Shown: piece by piece, positions 23,291 through 31,472 of the stretch | Layout: each line of letters begins with the position of its first letter | Numbering within the stretch: position 1 is the first letter of the stretch | Assembly (NCBI RefSeq): GCF_037392515.1 | Contig: NC_090282.1 | Span: 56,630,843-56,694,842 of the forward strand | From: Haliotis asinina | Taxonomy: Eukaryota > Mollusca > Gastropoda > Lepetellida > Haliotidae | Length of the DNA stretch: 64,000 bases | Direction of reading: 5' to 3' | Translations under genes and position numbers: made by a program | The notes under the pieces: model-generated | Told to the model about the DNA's origin: nothing | Database searches by the model: none | The model's input: only the letters and a program-made list of their open reading frames with translations

Positions 23291-26200
23291 GAATTAACAC
23301 TGCGTTAGTGTCATAAATATGCATTGACGTGCATGTCTACTATCTAACGTCCTGCAGAACCAACAAAAAAAACAAAAAAACAAACAAAAAAACAAAAAAC
23401 AAACAAACAAAAAACAACAACAAAAAACAAAAAACAACAACAAAAAAAAAACCCCTTTCACCTTGGACCTAATACGCTTCCGAATTTAATAGATATTCAC
23501 ATTTTTAATGTGTATATGCAGGCAGATTGATGGGTGGAGAAACAGTGGTGTTCTTTTGGTCACACTGCAGTCATGTGTTCTTGTACGTGATCTTGCGCTG
23601 AATATTACATTTAGTCATTATGGTCCATGTCATGAGAAGGTTCCATGTAATACTTAAAACAGCTTAACAGCTACCTCAATATTGTTGTTAGGTATGTGTA
23701 GTTCTAAAGCTGTGCTTGTTACATGGGGTTGGATGTAGCGAACGTGGTGACCTGGTTGGCAGCATGACATTCCACTCCGATACCAGTCAGTGTATTGTCT
23801 GGTCTGAATTCCATTGTTGAATGCAGAGTTTAACAAGTATACCATGAAATGATTAAAAAAACCCACAAACTTAAAAGAAAACAAACACACACACCCAAAA
23901 AATGCAAAAAACAAAAACAAAACAAAAAAGGAAAGAATAAAAAACAAAAAGAAAACAACAACAAAAAAGAACCCCCCAAAAAACAAAAAACAACAACCCC
24001 AAAACCTAAAAAAAACCAAAAACAAACAAACAAAAACAAAACACGGAACACGTAAAGCTGGTATGATGCTACAAATTTAAAGTTGTGCAGTTTTCTTGTG
24101 ATACATGTTTTGTTTGAGCAGCTAAATAGGTTTGCCTGACATCAGTCACTTATATTTTTGCGTATATTGCTGACAGAATATTCAAGGTATATAAACGAGA
24201 TCAAAGGATATCAACTAAAACATTTAACGTAATTTGTTGAACTCTCCGTGTCCCTGACTTCATTTGAACTGTACCACTACAAAAATATTATTTTGGTGTA
24301 AAGTATTCATATCCATTATATCTAAATGTGAATAGGAATATTAGGTAAACAATAATTTGAATAAAAAACATTTGATGTAACAGTTTGCCGTGAAATGTGT
24401 ACATACTCTTGACATATATACCACAGCATAATGATAATACCAAAAGGCTTTAGCAATAGCGTTGTTGTTTTTGCTCTACAAATGCATTGACACGACTGAA
24501 ATATCTCAGTCGATATGATTGTGTATTATTGCAGCGCAACATGAGGAACATGGGATTATTGAAAATACACTCGATGTCACTGATGAAGGGTCAGGCTATT
24601 AGTAACACTATTTCGTAAAAGTAAATGGTTCGTTTTTGTTGTATGCAACTGAATGTTTTACAATCGTTCTTAGCAGTAAGAAAAAAACACATCAGGCCGT
24701 TGAAATGTAAATGTCATTATTACGTTCTTTAAAGTCCGATACATTCTATCGCAAATGGTACATGTTTTATTCACATTTTCAATGTTGCTTTATTCGTGGA
24801 GAGTGGAGGACAATAAATCCTTTTTCACTGTCGTTCTTTGTTAGGGTACCTGTTTGAATTCGCATGTTGACACGTATTTTGACACTTGCTGAAAGGGGCC
24901 TTTTAAAATCTGGTCAAACTCAGCAGTAGTTTGGGAGTCAGAGTGATATTGGTTGACTTTGGCAGGGATTTCAAGCCAGTGCGTCAGTGGGATATGCAGG
25001 TCGCCCAAGAGTCACGACAATCCGAGATGACAGGCATATGATTAACCCTGCGTCGCTTAACAAAATCCTTAACGCAGCGGATCTTAAGACAGAACACTTT
25101 ACAATGTAAGGATATCCATGAAGCACCGTTCGTCTAACCTGTAGTGCGTCCACCATTAACACCACGTCACAGAGAGCCGTGTTTGAGATGGGTACACATC
25201 ATGGCATCTGGAATGAAAGTCAATGGTGTGCTCTTCTTAGATGAAAACAGATTCAGTCCGTCCTTCAATGATGGCCGGCTGTGGATATATCGTCGCAATA
25301 GAGAGCAAATCACAGACGCAGCCGTGGCCAAATATAGCCGATGTGGCAGAGAGTCGGTCTGTGGTTTCGGCAGGAATAGCTCCTTCTGGACGTACTCCAC
25401 TGCAAGTGGTCGACGATAATCGTACCATACAGCATTACTGGGACGAGATTTTGGCTCCTATAGCAGTACCATTCCTTCAAGAAATACATGGCTTTTCAGG
25501 TGGACATCGCTAGGCCTCATAGGGCCAGGAATGTTATGGAATTTCTTAGGCAGCAGGGTGTAGAGCGGATGGCGTGGCTACCATGCTCGCCAGACGTGAA
25601 CCCAATAGACCTTGCATTAGATGAAATCTAACACACATCACCCAGAGCCACTGGATCTTCCAGGACTCTGTAGAACTCTAGTTGAGGTATAGAGTGCGAT
25701 TCCGGAAGCTTTCTTTATAAAGTTGCTAAGGAGCACGAGAACAAAGTGGTCCTGTGTCTAGCACGGACGAGGAGGGTACAAAAGATGTTGAAGTGAGTGA
25801 GTGAGGGAGTGTAGTCTTACACCACCTTTTGCAACATTCGAGCAATATCATGGCGAATAAGAACAGAAATGAGATTCAGACATCGTTCCCATGTGGGATA
25901 TGACACCTAAAATGGGCATCACACATTCTACCCATGTAGGGAATCGAACCTTGTCTTCGGCTCGACGACCTAACGCTTTAACCACTACGCTAACCCACCA
26001 CCCCAACCCACCACCCCGTGACACAAGTCGGTAATCACAAGTAAGTCGGGAATATCTTGCCGTCTAACAGACCTGTCAGATTTAAATGGTTTGCAGTTCA
26101 ACAACATGCCAGACCGAGCGTTTCATATTTTTCAGATGTTAAAAAAAACGGCTTCACGAACCGATCTAATATGCCTTTAAGTGTCAAGCGTTAAACATGA

Positions 26201-27798
26201 CTTTGCTTAAAATTGAGTGAGTGTTTTCCTTATTTCAGAAATCAATTCACCTTTTACCCGTTTACAAGCCAGTGCCTTACTAACCAAGCGTATGCTACTC
26301 GCTCCACAGAGCGTGGAGTTAATTAAATCCCGCCGACCTAACTGGCTGCCTGTGCACTTTTCGATGTAGCGGTACCGTCTATCTAGTGGCCACTGTATAT
26401 TTATTCATGGTTTGGTAATGAGCAATATTTGTCAGTGTTTATTGTGGCTTTAATCTCAGTTCTTCGGTCTTGAGTTACATTGAGATACAAGAAATACAAT
26501 TGCAATACCTTTCCTATGTTTAAGAAACATGTGCGCACACTTTCTCAGTAAAGTACAGGTCCTTGTGCTTTTGTTGGGTTGACTCCATACGGGATTCGAA
26601 CCCACACTCACACTCACGCGCACCTAATCGCCAGTACACAGAATCAGCCGTCCTACCCACCCAGCCATCACAAAACGTGACAAGTAGTAGTCTAGACCAC
26701 GGACCATATTTTCTGGTATCACTTTATTCTCATTTCATAACGCTATGAAGTCCACAAGAGGAATTTAGAAGTTGAAAGAAAATGAACGCATGGCAATTTT
26801 ATGGATAAGAACATCTTTTATAATGTGCTAATCCCTGCTCCTTCATCACATGAACGATAAAGTTATTACATCTGGCGATGAAAAATACAGTTCGATTTTA
26901 CCGGGGTGACACACCATCGATATATACGTGTAATGCAATCACCATTTAAATAATGCGAAATACAAACTGGATATCATCATGTCTAATATACGGATACCCA
27001 ACATATCATTTTATTAGTCAATACTGGATCAGTTTGTCAGTATACATGATAACGGTGCACTTGTCAGCTTGACATCTACAGATGTAGAATGTCTATCATA
27101 TTGGAATACATAAGTGAACCTGACATATGAAGTGTATAATAACATAACTAATAACATATTTATTTGAAATCCACGAATGCAAAAACTTGCAGGGTGTGTT
27201 TAGGTTGGTGAAAAGGGCGATGTAGTGTGAATCAGCATATCTGGTATATGGCGAGTATTATACGAGCAACTATATAGTTAAAGGCCACTGTCCTTGAAAA
27301 ACCTTTAACGCCATGTGCTTTACTATTTTCCCCAAATGCTGATTAAAGATGCTAAGTGGAAGAAAATATTGTTTGGGTAATATCAGTTCCAGACACTTAA
27401 AGATGACGACAAGTCTCATCCTTTACAAACATTAGGTAATTTTATTTAAAATGAAGCAAACAATTAATGTAGCAACGCGTTTTCGTTCATCACCCAATTA
27501 CAGTTATTTGACCATCAGCCGAATTTTAATCATACATTAGTTTGCTAACCCGTTTAATCTGAACATTTGCGATTAAACGTTTTTGGAGGTACGCAAATAT
27601 GCTACAGTTTTTACTTTTTGATACCCTACAGCAGGTTAAAAAGAAAAAAACCTTACCAGACTGCATCGTAAATATGATAAAGGCACTGGTGAGAATCCAT
27701 GTGGCATCGTCCCACGGTGAATTGGCCTTCGATTCATACGCCTCTGTTACAACTGAAGTCACACTCTCGTTCCCGTACGCCACTGTAACGTTCGCCAT
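8212..27798 (-). CDS. AMT: Ammonium transporter (AMT/MEP family), complete nine-exon gene
   Basis: Nine minus-strand exons (27657-27798, 19772-19954, 19338-19418, 18606-18900, 18359-18430, 10873-10932, 10276-10352, 9262-9488, 8212-8790) join in phase at GT/AG sites into 1716 nt, giving 571 residues plus stop. The family moves ammonium or ammonia across membranes through a trimer of roughly 11-helix subunits. Hallmarks seen are GFGLLESG after the first helix (about 48-55), FVFQASFATTATTIVSGAMAERTK (split here as FVFQASFATT and GAMAERTK), FPAHWVW (160-166), and VDVAGVGPVHLVGG with Asp179 and His187. SVHLF carries His347. By family knowledge these correspond to Asp160, His168 and His318 of E. 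coli AmtB, so the pore should be competent. The tail after about residue 425 is unusually long, lysine- and glutamate-rich, and probably cytoplasmic. I chose the start because it gives a short N terminus before the DATWILTSAF helix. The neighbour is a divergent paralogue on the plus strand. It is not an Rh glycoprotein by motif. Confidence 0.95.
9025..9120 (+). mobile_element. Diverged tRNA-derived SINE head in an AMT intron
   Basis: GGTAGCCTAACAGGTAAGGC followed by CCCACATGGGTACACGTTGTG resembles the tRNA-like head of the SINE seen in clearer copies near 11.4, 26.0 and 54.7 kb. The B box is poorly kept. Confidence 0.45.
9262..9488 (-). CDS. AMT: AMT minus gene, exon 8 (second pore His)
   Basis: This 227-nt exon encodes AICAVTTTWAAVIIGSVG through SSVHLFCSIWGLL to FNHGLLW. 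The acceptor is TTGAAG and the donor is TGG/GTAAGT, leaving phase 0. His347 is the second of the twin pore histidines. Confidence 0.95.
10276..10352 (-). CDS. AMT: AMT minus gene, exon 7
   Basis: This 77-nt exon encodes SYIFHKRKYIIPLIVNG and ILGSLVSVS between acceptor TTTCAG and donor GCG/GTATGT. It changes the intron phase from 2 to 1, matching exon 8. It corresponds to a helix of the second structural repeat of AMT proteins. Confidence 0.9.
10873..10932 (-). CDS. AMT: AMT minus gene, exon 6
   Basis: This 60-nt exon encodes RAAATTILASCGGGITAFII between a CAAG acceptor and a CAG/GTACTA donor. It is separated from exon 5 by a 7.4 kb intron that holds the 5.84 kb palindrome-ended insertion. 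It was too short to stand out as an ORF and was found by family expectation. Confidence 0.9.
10998..11220 (+). mobile_element. SINE copy, diverged, plus orientation, intron 5 of the minus AMT gene
   Basis: Matches in order: AGGCGACCATGGGTAGGTTG, GACATGTCGTTGTATC, the GATCACAGGGTTGTGTGGTC core, CCATATAGTTTGAATATTG and GTGCGGCGTACATCTAAAG. This is the order of the better-preserved SINE at 44690-44876 and 55575-55800. Confidence 0.75.
11325..11440 (-). mobile_element. tRNA-headed SINE fragment, minus orientation
   Basis: The minus strand reads GGTTTAGTGGTTAAGGCGTT, a tRNA A-box-like start. About 35 nt later comes a short stretch ending in CAATGTGTGAAGCC, as in the 54.6 kb copy. Confidence 0.6.
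11840..11868 (+). mobile_element. Left half of a SINE split by the 5.84 kb insertion
   Basis: CTCATGCTGACAATCACTG then TTTGGTCCAG matches the SINE core CTCATGCTGCTGATCACTGG and TGGTCCAG. The SINE resumes at 17712 after the insertion. Confidence 0.8.
11868..11974. repeat. Left terminal palindrome of the 5.84 kb element
   Basis: The left arm GTAGTATAGAAAATAGTGG pairs with the right arm CCACTATTGTCCATACTAC, with a further matching stretch inward (AATCCTTCC against GGAAGGCC). The loop is an A-rich segment of about 30 bp. Confidence 0.85.
12335..13000. repeat. Divergent tandem repeat inside the 5.84 kb element
   Basis: The motif CTGTCTGAAGGTGAATGAAA, or a close variant, recurs near 12339, 12419, 12542, 12603, 12720, 12881 and 12975 with spacing of about 60-160 bp. 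Between copies the words GATACACGG and GTGGCTGACTAGCGAGG recur. Confidence 0.7.
13100..15345 (-). pseudogene. Fragmented coding sequence, minus strand of the 5.84 kb element, unidentified
   Basis: Several minus-strand frames read like protein but are broken by stops and frameshifts. One segment at about 13130-13230 includes VFSKEEEEKLIEQGREQ. The longest open piece (13977-14363, 128 codons) contains NLMPSYPYPITDDDHSLVEL and ends NEEPDSWV. Others contain ELSNLDDINNTLSDLK (about 14850) and NVPVRNGCDGGGNNDLG (about 14940). I do not recognise the family. The mix of small acidic and structural-looking pieces could be remnants of a large DNA transposon or an old virus-like insertion, but no motif settles this. 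It appears non-functional. Confidence 0.4.
15351..15745. mobile_element. MITE, about 390 bp, nested in the 5.84 kb element
   Basis: Terminal inverted repeats of about 70 bp: the left arm contains GCGGGTCCGAAAAATCGAT and AAACTAAGTCCGGTT, and the right arm contains their complements (15672-15740). Flanking TAAAA at 15351 and 15741 is a likely target duplication. There is no coding capacity. It interrupts the decayed coding region, so it is younger than that region. Confidence 0.85.
15744..17480 (+). pseudogene. Fragmented coding sequence, plus strand of the 5.84 kb element, with a P-loop-like motif
   Basis: Plus-strand pieces in shifting frames include APGAFYPKSNVDPTRMNVVV (about 15890-15950), an open stretch with RLNKGYGFTAEQLAKIMP (16577-16861), and one with PEPPTIIKDKSNTLWNVNL (16877-17065). 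Near 17346-17390 one frame reads IMCDQIGCGKTVFVL. This resembles a Walker A loop of packaging or FtsK-like ATPases, but has Asp where Gly is expected. Stops follow on both sides. A Maverick/Polinton-like or other mobile-element origin is possible but unproven. No gene here is intact. Confidence 0.35.
16278..16399 (+). repeat. Three-copy 39-bp tandem repeat
   Basis: The unit CATTTGCATTTGCTGGGTAC plus an AAGCATGGTTTGGG-like remainder occurs three times; the middle copy differs (ACGCATGGCGTGGG). Because 39 is a multiple of three the repeat keeps frames open on both strands and encodes 13-residue repeats, but no intact protein surrounds it. Confidence 0.85.
17606..17711. repeat. Right terminal palindrome of the 5.84 kb element
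   Basis: GTAGTATAGACCGTAGTGG pairs with CCACTATTGTCTACACTAC. The stem extends inward through the AACGGG / CCCGTT and GGGCCTT / AAGGACC region. It is homologous to the left palindrome. Confidence 0.85.
17712..17765 (+). mobile_element. Right half of the SINE split by the 5.84 kb insertion
   Basis: TGGTCCAGACCCGATTTG and TTTACAAACATCATACAGCTG continue the SINE core (TGGTCCAGACTCGATTATTT then a CCATATAGCTGGAATATTG-like block). Confidence 0.75.
18359..18430 (-). CDS. AMT: AMT minus gene, exon 5
   Basis: This 72-nt exon encodes WGWLGFNCGSTFGISG and KWKLAT, with acceptor TTTTCAG and donor AAG/GTACTC. It is identical in length and phase to the last exon visible in the plus-strand paralogue (63878-63949). 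Confidence 0.93.
18606..18900 (-). CDS. AMT: AMT minus gene, exon 4 (pore Asp and first His)
   Basis: The exon runs from GAMAERTK through HWVW and VDVAGVGPVHLVGG to LFMLW. The acceptor is TTCAG/GTGCAATG and the donor is CTG/GTGGGT. Reading through the donor gives a few spurious codons, so the junction was fixed by the next exon restoring WWGWLGFN. Confidence 0.94.
19338..19418 (-). CDS. AMT: AMT minus gene, exon 3
   Basis: This 81-nt exon has acceptor TTGCAG and donor TCAG/GTTTGT. It encodes DGENIGNIYSKFVFQ and ASFATTATTIVSG, a conserved AMT helix. In the plus-strand paralogue this exon is fused to the preceding one. Confidence 0.93.
19772..19954 (-). CDS. AMT: AMT minus gene, exon 2
   Basis: The acceptor TTGCAG/G precedes the GFGLLESGMASRKNEVNIM block, and the exon ends at FFLNPG with donor CAG/GTGAGC. 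It is phase 1 on both sides. It encodes helix 2 and the following loop, which contains the GGDPGTNGF segment. Confidence 0.95.
20960..21255 (+). repeat. Left copy of a ~300-bp duplication flanking the 79-bp array
   Basis: AGGTGGTTCAGGGATCAC, AAACTGGCAAATAAATGCAA and GGTATTATTCGAA occur in the same order and spacing as in 21620-21940. Identity is moderate. Confidence 0.75.
21264..21605 (+). repeat. 79-bp tandem array, about 4.3 copies
   Basis: ACGTTTACAGACTTTGCACC starts copies at 21266, 21345, 21424, 21503 and 21583. The second and third copies are nearly identical; the last is diverged. It lies in intron 1 of the minus AMT gene. Confidence 0.93.
21620..21940 (+). repeat. Right copy of the ~300-bp duplication flanking the 79-bp array
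   Basis: It carries AGGTGGTTCAGGGATCAC, AAACTGGCAAATAAATGCAA and GGTATTATTCAAA in the order seen at 20960-21255, with many substitutions. Confidence 0.75.
22016..22335 (+). repeat. Repeat with GGAAGCGTATTAGGG direct copies and TCCTACGTAGGA palindromes
   Basis: TACGGAAGCGTATTAGGGCC occurs near 22019 and 22260. Between and after them lie palindromic words such as AGTCCTACGTAGGAGATA and ATCTCCTACGTAGGAGATAC. Part of it (22210-22290) recurs inverted at 23455-23535. Confidence 0.8.
23128..23185 (+). repeat. GTGTGC/GTGAGT microsatellite with a GA run
   Basis: Imperfect GTGTGTGCGTGTGTGAGTGC repeats pass into GTGTGTGAGAGAGAGAGTGA. Confidence 0.8.
23262..23290 (+). repeat. CA microsatellite
   Basis: About 14 uninterrupted CA dinucleotides after AAACAAA. 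Confidence 0.9.
23363..23452 (+). repeat. A-rich simple repeat (CAAAA-type)
   Basis: Ninety bases of A with single C interruptions, immediately before the inverted copy of the GGAAGCGTATTAGG repeat. Confidence 0.85.
23455..23535 (-). repeat. Inverted partner of the 22.2 kb repeat
   Basis: The minus strand reads CATATACACATTAAAAATG, TGAATATCTATTAAATTC and GGAAGCGTATTAGG, matching 22210-22290 on the plus strand with a few differences. Confidence 0.85.
23848..24045 (+). repeat. A-rich low-complexity tract
   Basis: About 200 bp of A runs broken by C and occasional G. It keeps lysine-rich (plus) and phenylalanine-rich (minus) frames open; neither is a gene. Confidence 0.85.
24961..25640 (+). pseudogene. 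Tc1-like transposase remnant 1
   Basis: Tc1/mariner-superfamily transposases cut and paste DNA at TA sites. Fragments in order match that family: GRPRVTTIRDDRHM at about 24985, RPPLTPRHREPCLRWVH at about 25146-25195, LFLDENRFSPSFNDGR at about 25230-25275, GIAPSGRTPLQVVDDN at about 25373-25420, EILAPIAVPFLQE at about 25447, and a final SPDVNPIDLALDE-like block at about 25590-25625. Frameshifts and stops separate the blocks, so it is dead. No clear terminal repeats were located. It lies in intron 1 of the minus AMT gene. Confidence 0.85.
25795..26015 (-). mobile_element. tRNA-derived SINE, minus orientation
   Basis: Read on the minus strand: TTAGCGTAGTGGTTAAAGCG (A-box-like), then GGTTCGATTCCC (B box), and after about 130 nt the tail CGCCATGATATTGCTCGAAT with GTGTAAGACTACACTCC and a CTCACTCACTC end. 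This is a fairly complete copy of the window's main SINE class. Confidence 0.85.
26585..26680 (-). mobile_element. tRNA-like SINE head, minus orientation
   Basis: The minus strand has GGGTGGGTAGGACGGCTGATT and a B box GGTTCGAATCCCGTATGGAG (written in parts: GGTTCGAATCC then CGTATGGAG). The anticodon-arm region is not tRNA-like, so I do not call a tRNA gene. Confidence 0.6.
26681..27656. other. Intron 1 segment of the minus AMT gene, nothing recognised
   Basis: AT-rich sequence directly downstream of exon 1, with no repeat or coding signature that I could identify. Confidence 0.4.
27657..27798 (-). CDS. AMT: AMT minus gene, exon 1 (start codon, N terminus, helix 1)
   Basis: This exon encodes MANVTVAYGNESV and onward to FIIFTMQS, 47 codons plus one base. 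The donor reads CTG/GTAAGG. There are NVT and NES sequons before the first helix, consistent with an extracellular N terminus. Its length of 142 nt equals that of first exon 1a of the plus-strand paralogue, which supports the start codon. Confidence 0.93.
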
Positions 27799-28694
27799 CT
27801 TGAAACTGAACTCCGCTTAAATGTCTCAGTACTGAGTACGTATGTACACAGACAGCACTGTAAATACGTGTTTCAGGCGCATGTTAAATATTTATTGACA
27901 ATTGGTAAGAAACGAAGACTGGAAGACTTTTATTGTTATTTGTAAGAACGTCCGCTGAAGCGTGTTTACTCGACGTATGTATGAATTGGTTTTATTCTCT
28001 AAGGACAGGCGTTAAAACCACTTCAATGTGCTGTTTATCTGTAGCTGAACTGTTCGATAACCATTGTCGTTGCTGTCATAGAAGCAACATCAACACACAA
28101 GGTGGAAATAGCTCAGCTCGGTTAGGACGGCGTTTTCAAAGTCTGTTTTGTACAAATGACCTTTTGTTTTCTCCAAGAATTGCCTTTAATGATAGCATTC
28201 GTTAATAATCAGAAGCGCGGTCCAACTATCAAACAGTTCATTCTGTTTGATCAACCAGAAAACCCAGGAACGTAATAAACGTATCCATAGATACAAGTGA
28301 TCCCACTGATAATCGTTCTCAATGATTAAAATGTATCGGAACGTTATCATCATCTTATAATACCGTTGCCTATTACAGGCATTCCCTGTACTGGATATAC
28401 ACTAACAGGACATATCTTTGGACATAAAAATAAGAAAAAAAAACAGACGTATTTAGCATCGAAGCTTGAGGTGGGTGGGGAAGGGTGATTAATCGGGTTG
28501 TGGTGAATATGTGGTGGGGTGCTGGTGGCTATGGACACACACATTTAAGAGAACTGAACACCACTAGGGGAGCATTTGTTGCAGAAATGTCAGTGTGTCA
28601 CAGTGTGTCAACTGTCATGCGTTTCAGCACACCTAACAAAATCCAATACGGTTTTGATGTCTTTACATTCATTTTTTGAGATTAAACATTCTCC
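27799..28694. promoter_or_regulatory. 5' flank of the minus AMT gene, probable promoter side
   Basis: This is the DNA immediately upstream of the minus-gene start codon. No convincing TATA box or initiator was fixed, and its boundaries are inferred only from position. Confidence 0.25.
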
Positions 28695-28800
28695 CTAACG
28701 TGCTGCTCACTGGTTGTAAGTGAGTGCGTGAGTTCTGTTTTACGCAGGACTCAGCAATCTTTCAGCTACGTGGCGGCTGATAAATTGTAACATAATCACG
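28695..28800 (-). mobile_element. SINE tail fragment, minus orientation
   Basis: The minus strand reads CCGCCACGTAGCTGAAAGAT, TGCTGAGTCCTGCGTAAAAC and CTCACGCACTCACTTAC, the 3' part of the main SINE. Confidence 0.75.
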
Positions 28801-29479
28801 TTACCCTGTCTCAAAGACACCTGACGTCTTCTTTCCCGTTTGCTTTCACTGCATATACATGTATTTCTCACGGAAGGGATCGTTTCCATCAAACCAGGGT
28901 CTCAGTGCCCTTTGGATATGAAAGGGATAGCGTGATACAATCACTAGGCAAATATCAACGGTGCTGCATTTCTGTGATATGTTTGGTAAACAAAGGGAAC
29001 GGTCGATAATCATGTCTCATTTCCTTTTATGCCATTGATGCAATGAGAATTTTCTATTTACCATTTTATGTAAACTAACAATGGCTGACGGCCGAGTACA
29101 AACTTTAATTGCTTTTTAAAGGAACAGACAATGCGTTACTGAAGCCTTTAACGGATTCTCTTTTAACATTCTAAAAACTAACAAAGATTCTGCGATTCTG
29201 AAATAGCTATGTAAATCTAATCAACCATCATTTGCAGTTTTAAAAAAGTATCCTTCAGACCAAATGAAAGTACATTGTGAAATGTCGACATTGTACAATT
29301 TGACCGTATGACTATGGCAGCTCATGTCGCAACTTCACATAAAGGCCAGGCGATCTGTCTGTCATAAGGCCTAAAGCAACTAATTTAATGTTATCACTGG
29401 CAACATTATCGTGGTATCGTAAAAATATGGATTTGCATCGGATATAATATTTTTATGCTAGCTTTAAATCATTTTGTGA

Positions 29480-29616
29480 TACTTTTACTGTCCTTCGCTG
29501 ACAGTATTTTACATATGATAAATGTTTTCTGCATTTAGCACTAGTTGTAGTCACGATATGTCTCAAATATTGCCGACGTCACTTTAAATCTTAACTCACT
29601 TACTCATTCACTCAGA
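29480..29616 (+). mobile_element. 3' tail fragment shared with the I/Nimb-like elements
   Basis: TTACTGTCCTTCGCTGACAG, then AGTCACGATATGTCTCAAAT, then ATTGCCGACGTCACTTTAAA, ending CTCACTTACTCATTCACTC. The order is that of the 3' end of the large element at 62.78-62.91 kb. Confidence 0.8.
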
Positions 29617-29924
29617 TAAACTCATGGCCAGACTCATGTTTGGACATTATCGACTCTACAATGACACAGCTGATGCCAAACTTTTCATCTTGATCTTATC
29701 CTGAGAGAGCTGAAGTTTTCACAAATAAATTAAGCTGTCACTGCACCCAGAGTGTCAGAGATATTCCTCTTCCATTCATTTTGTAAAAAAAATGTAACCT
29801 ATAACAAACCTGGAGAAATCAACTTGTATTAGCTAAAGAAAACAATCACATTTACATTTTCGATCACCAATACATTAATCTGACTACTTGCAAGTCAAGG
29901 TGAAATTGCTGTGATTGTGTCGGT

Positions 29925-29955
29925 TATTTATTTATTTATTTATTTATTTATTTTA
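29925..29955 (+). repeat. TTTA microsatellite
   Basis: About seven ATTT/TTTA units in a row. Confidence 0.9.
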
Positions 29956-31019
29956 TATTATTATCTTTATTCCCATGCCAATGACGCACAGGAAATATTT
30001 CTATGTGGACGATGTATCTGTACACGAACTTTATCACACGTGACAGACGAACTGTATTCCTTTTGATGGGCACTGGACATTTGTAACATTCTGGTAAAAA
30101 CAAATACGTAACGTTATGCCTCGACAAATCATGATTAAGCGCCATCCATGGCAGTTATGCTGAAATATCTTGGAAACTTGTCTTCAAATATTTGTGACCT
30201 CTAGACAGTATTTCGATTGAAATTTCACAAGTACTTGAGTACTGATTGTTCTGCTGATGTGATCTTCGGCCAATCCAAACGTGCCTGCGTTCTGTGTGGT
30301 TTAAGTGGGATGCAAATGCAGATGCTCCGGGACAGGAGATAAGCCCTCTATATGGAGTAGACATTTTGAACCCACTGCAGGTCTTTTCTGAGAGTGATAC
30401 CTTCTCCTTGTAGTCAGCAGAAACACGTCTTTCCGTTGCATGATGGAACGAAGGTGACCACCTGCATTTCCCTGAATAGCTGTTTGAATGAAACAAAGGC
30501 ATTGCACTGACCCACTTAACGTGTAAATATTTCTTTAAAACATTAATAGACGTCCCCGAGGACCCTGTTTTAGGTATGCCATACATATGTGCACCTTTTT
30601 GTCATGTGGCATCCAAGGTTTTCAAGTACATGGTGCACAAGACTGCAGACACACGCACGCACACAATGTACATACAAATCCATTATATATTTACCTTTTA
30701 GAAAGGATTCTGACCACCATGTTTGCAACATGTTTCCATGAGTAAATATAGGGTTGTATAATGAGATATTTAAAGAACCCAAACATCACTGATTGCGCCT
30801 ACGTTGCAGTAGTTTGTAATACAAAGATGTTCACATGTGCCAAAACAAAAAAATATAACATATTATACTCTGTTAATGCCATATAGCATATTAAAGAATA
30901 TTTTACTGCATATATTCGTTAAATAATCAGTGTTTTTCATGTTAATGGAATTATTGTGGATATGTAATATACCTTTGTTCATGTAACTTTGTAAAACAAA
31001 GGGAGTATGTTGACCACAG
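29956..31019. other. Intergenic DNA between the two AMT genes, nothing recognised
   Basis: A 143-codon minus-strand ORF (30155-30586) with no recognisable domain and ordinary composition is the largest open frame. I consider it a chance ORF. Confidence 0.35.
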
Positions 31020-31472
31020 TGAAAGTGTGGCCATGCACCAGGCCCTCTGATGGTGCAGGAGGGGATCCTGGTGGTTGAGGGCAATGGGAGCAGGACCAGT
31101 GTTCCTATTGCTCAACACACCACTTCGGCCCTGACTTCACCTAGACGGGTGGTTGAATGGGCCCGGTTCAACCAATCGGCTGGTCATGCCAAGCGTTGTA
31201 CGTGGATTTTATGTCATTGCACAGAATTTGATTTGGAATTGTTTACATTTTAGTCTTAGCTCCCTTTGTTCATAGAATATTATTTGAACATGAACTTTGC
31301 CTAGAGTCTTATGCCCAGTAGGCGGTGGCTCATGGGCCAATCTGGTGGAAATGTGAATATGTTTAATGTTTCTGCTGGAGTATATCATCCGAGTATCTTT
31401 GGTGCTGTAAGCTGGAGGCCCGCTTGCTTTAGCATTGTCCTTGTGAAACTCCGTGGTGGGTGGGGTGCTCGG

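Noticed and set aside
23654..24055. Phenylalanine-rich (minus) and lysine-rich (plus) ORFs
   Set aside because: They come from a 200-bp A-rich low-complexity tract.
26585..26680. Possible tRNA gene on the minus strand
   Set aside because: A B box is present, but acceptor and anticodon stems could not be formed; the same head occurs on SINE copies elsewhere in the window.
30155..30586. 143-codon minus-strand ORF between the AMT genes
   Set aside because: No recognisable domain, ordinary intergenic composition, an overlapping ORF in another frame, and no paralogue in the window.
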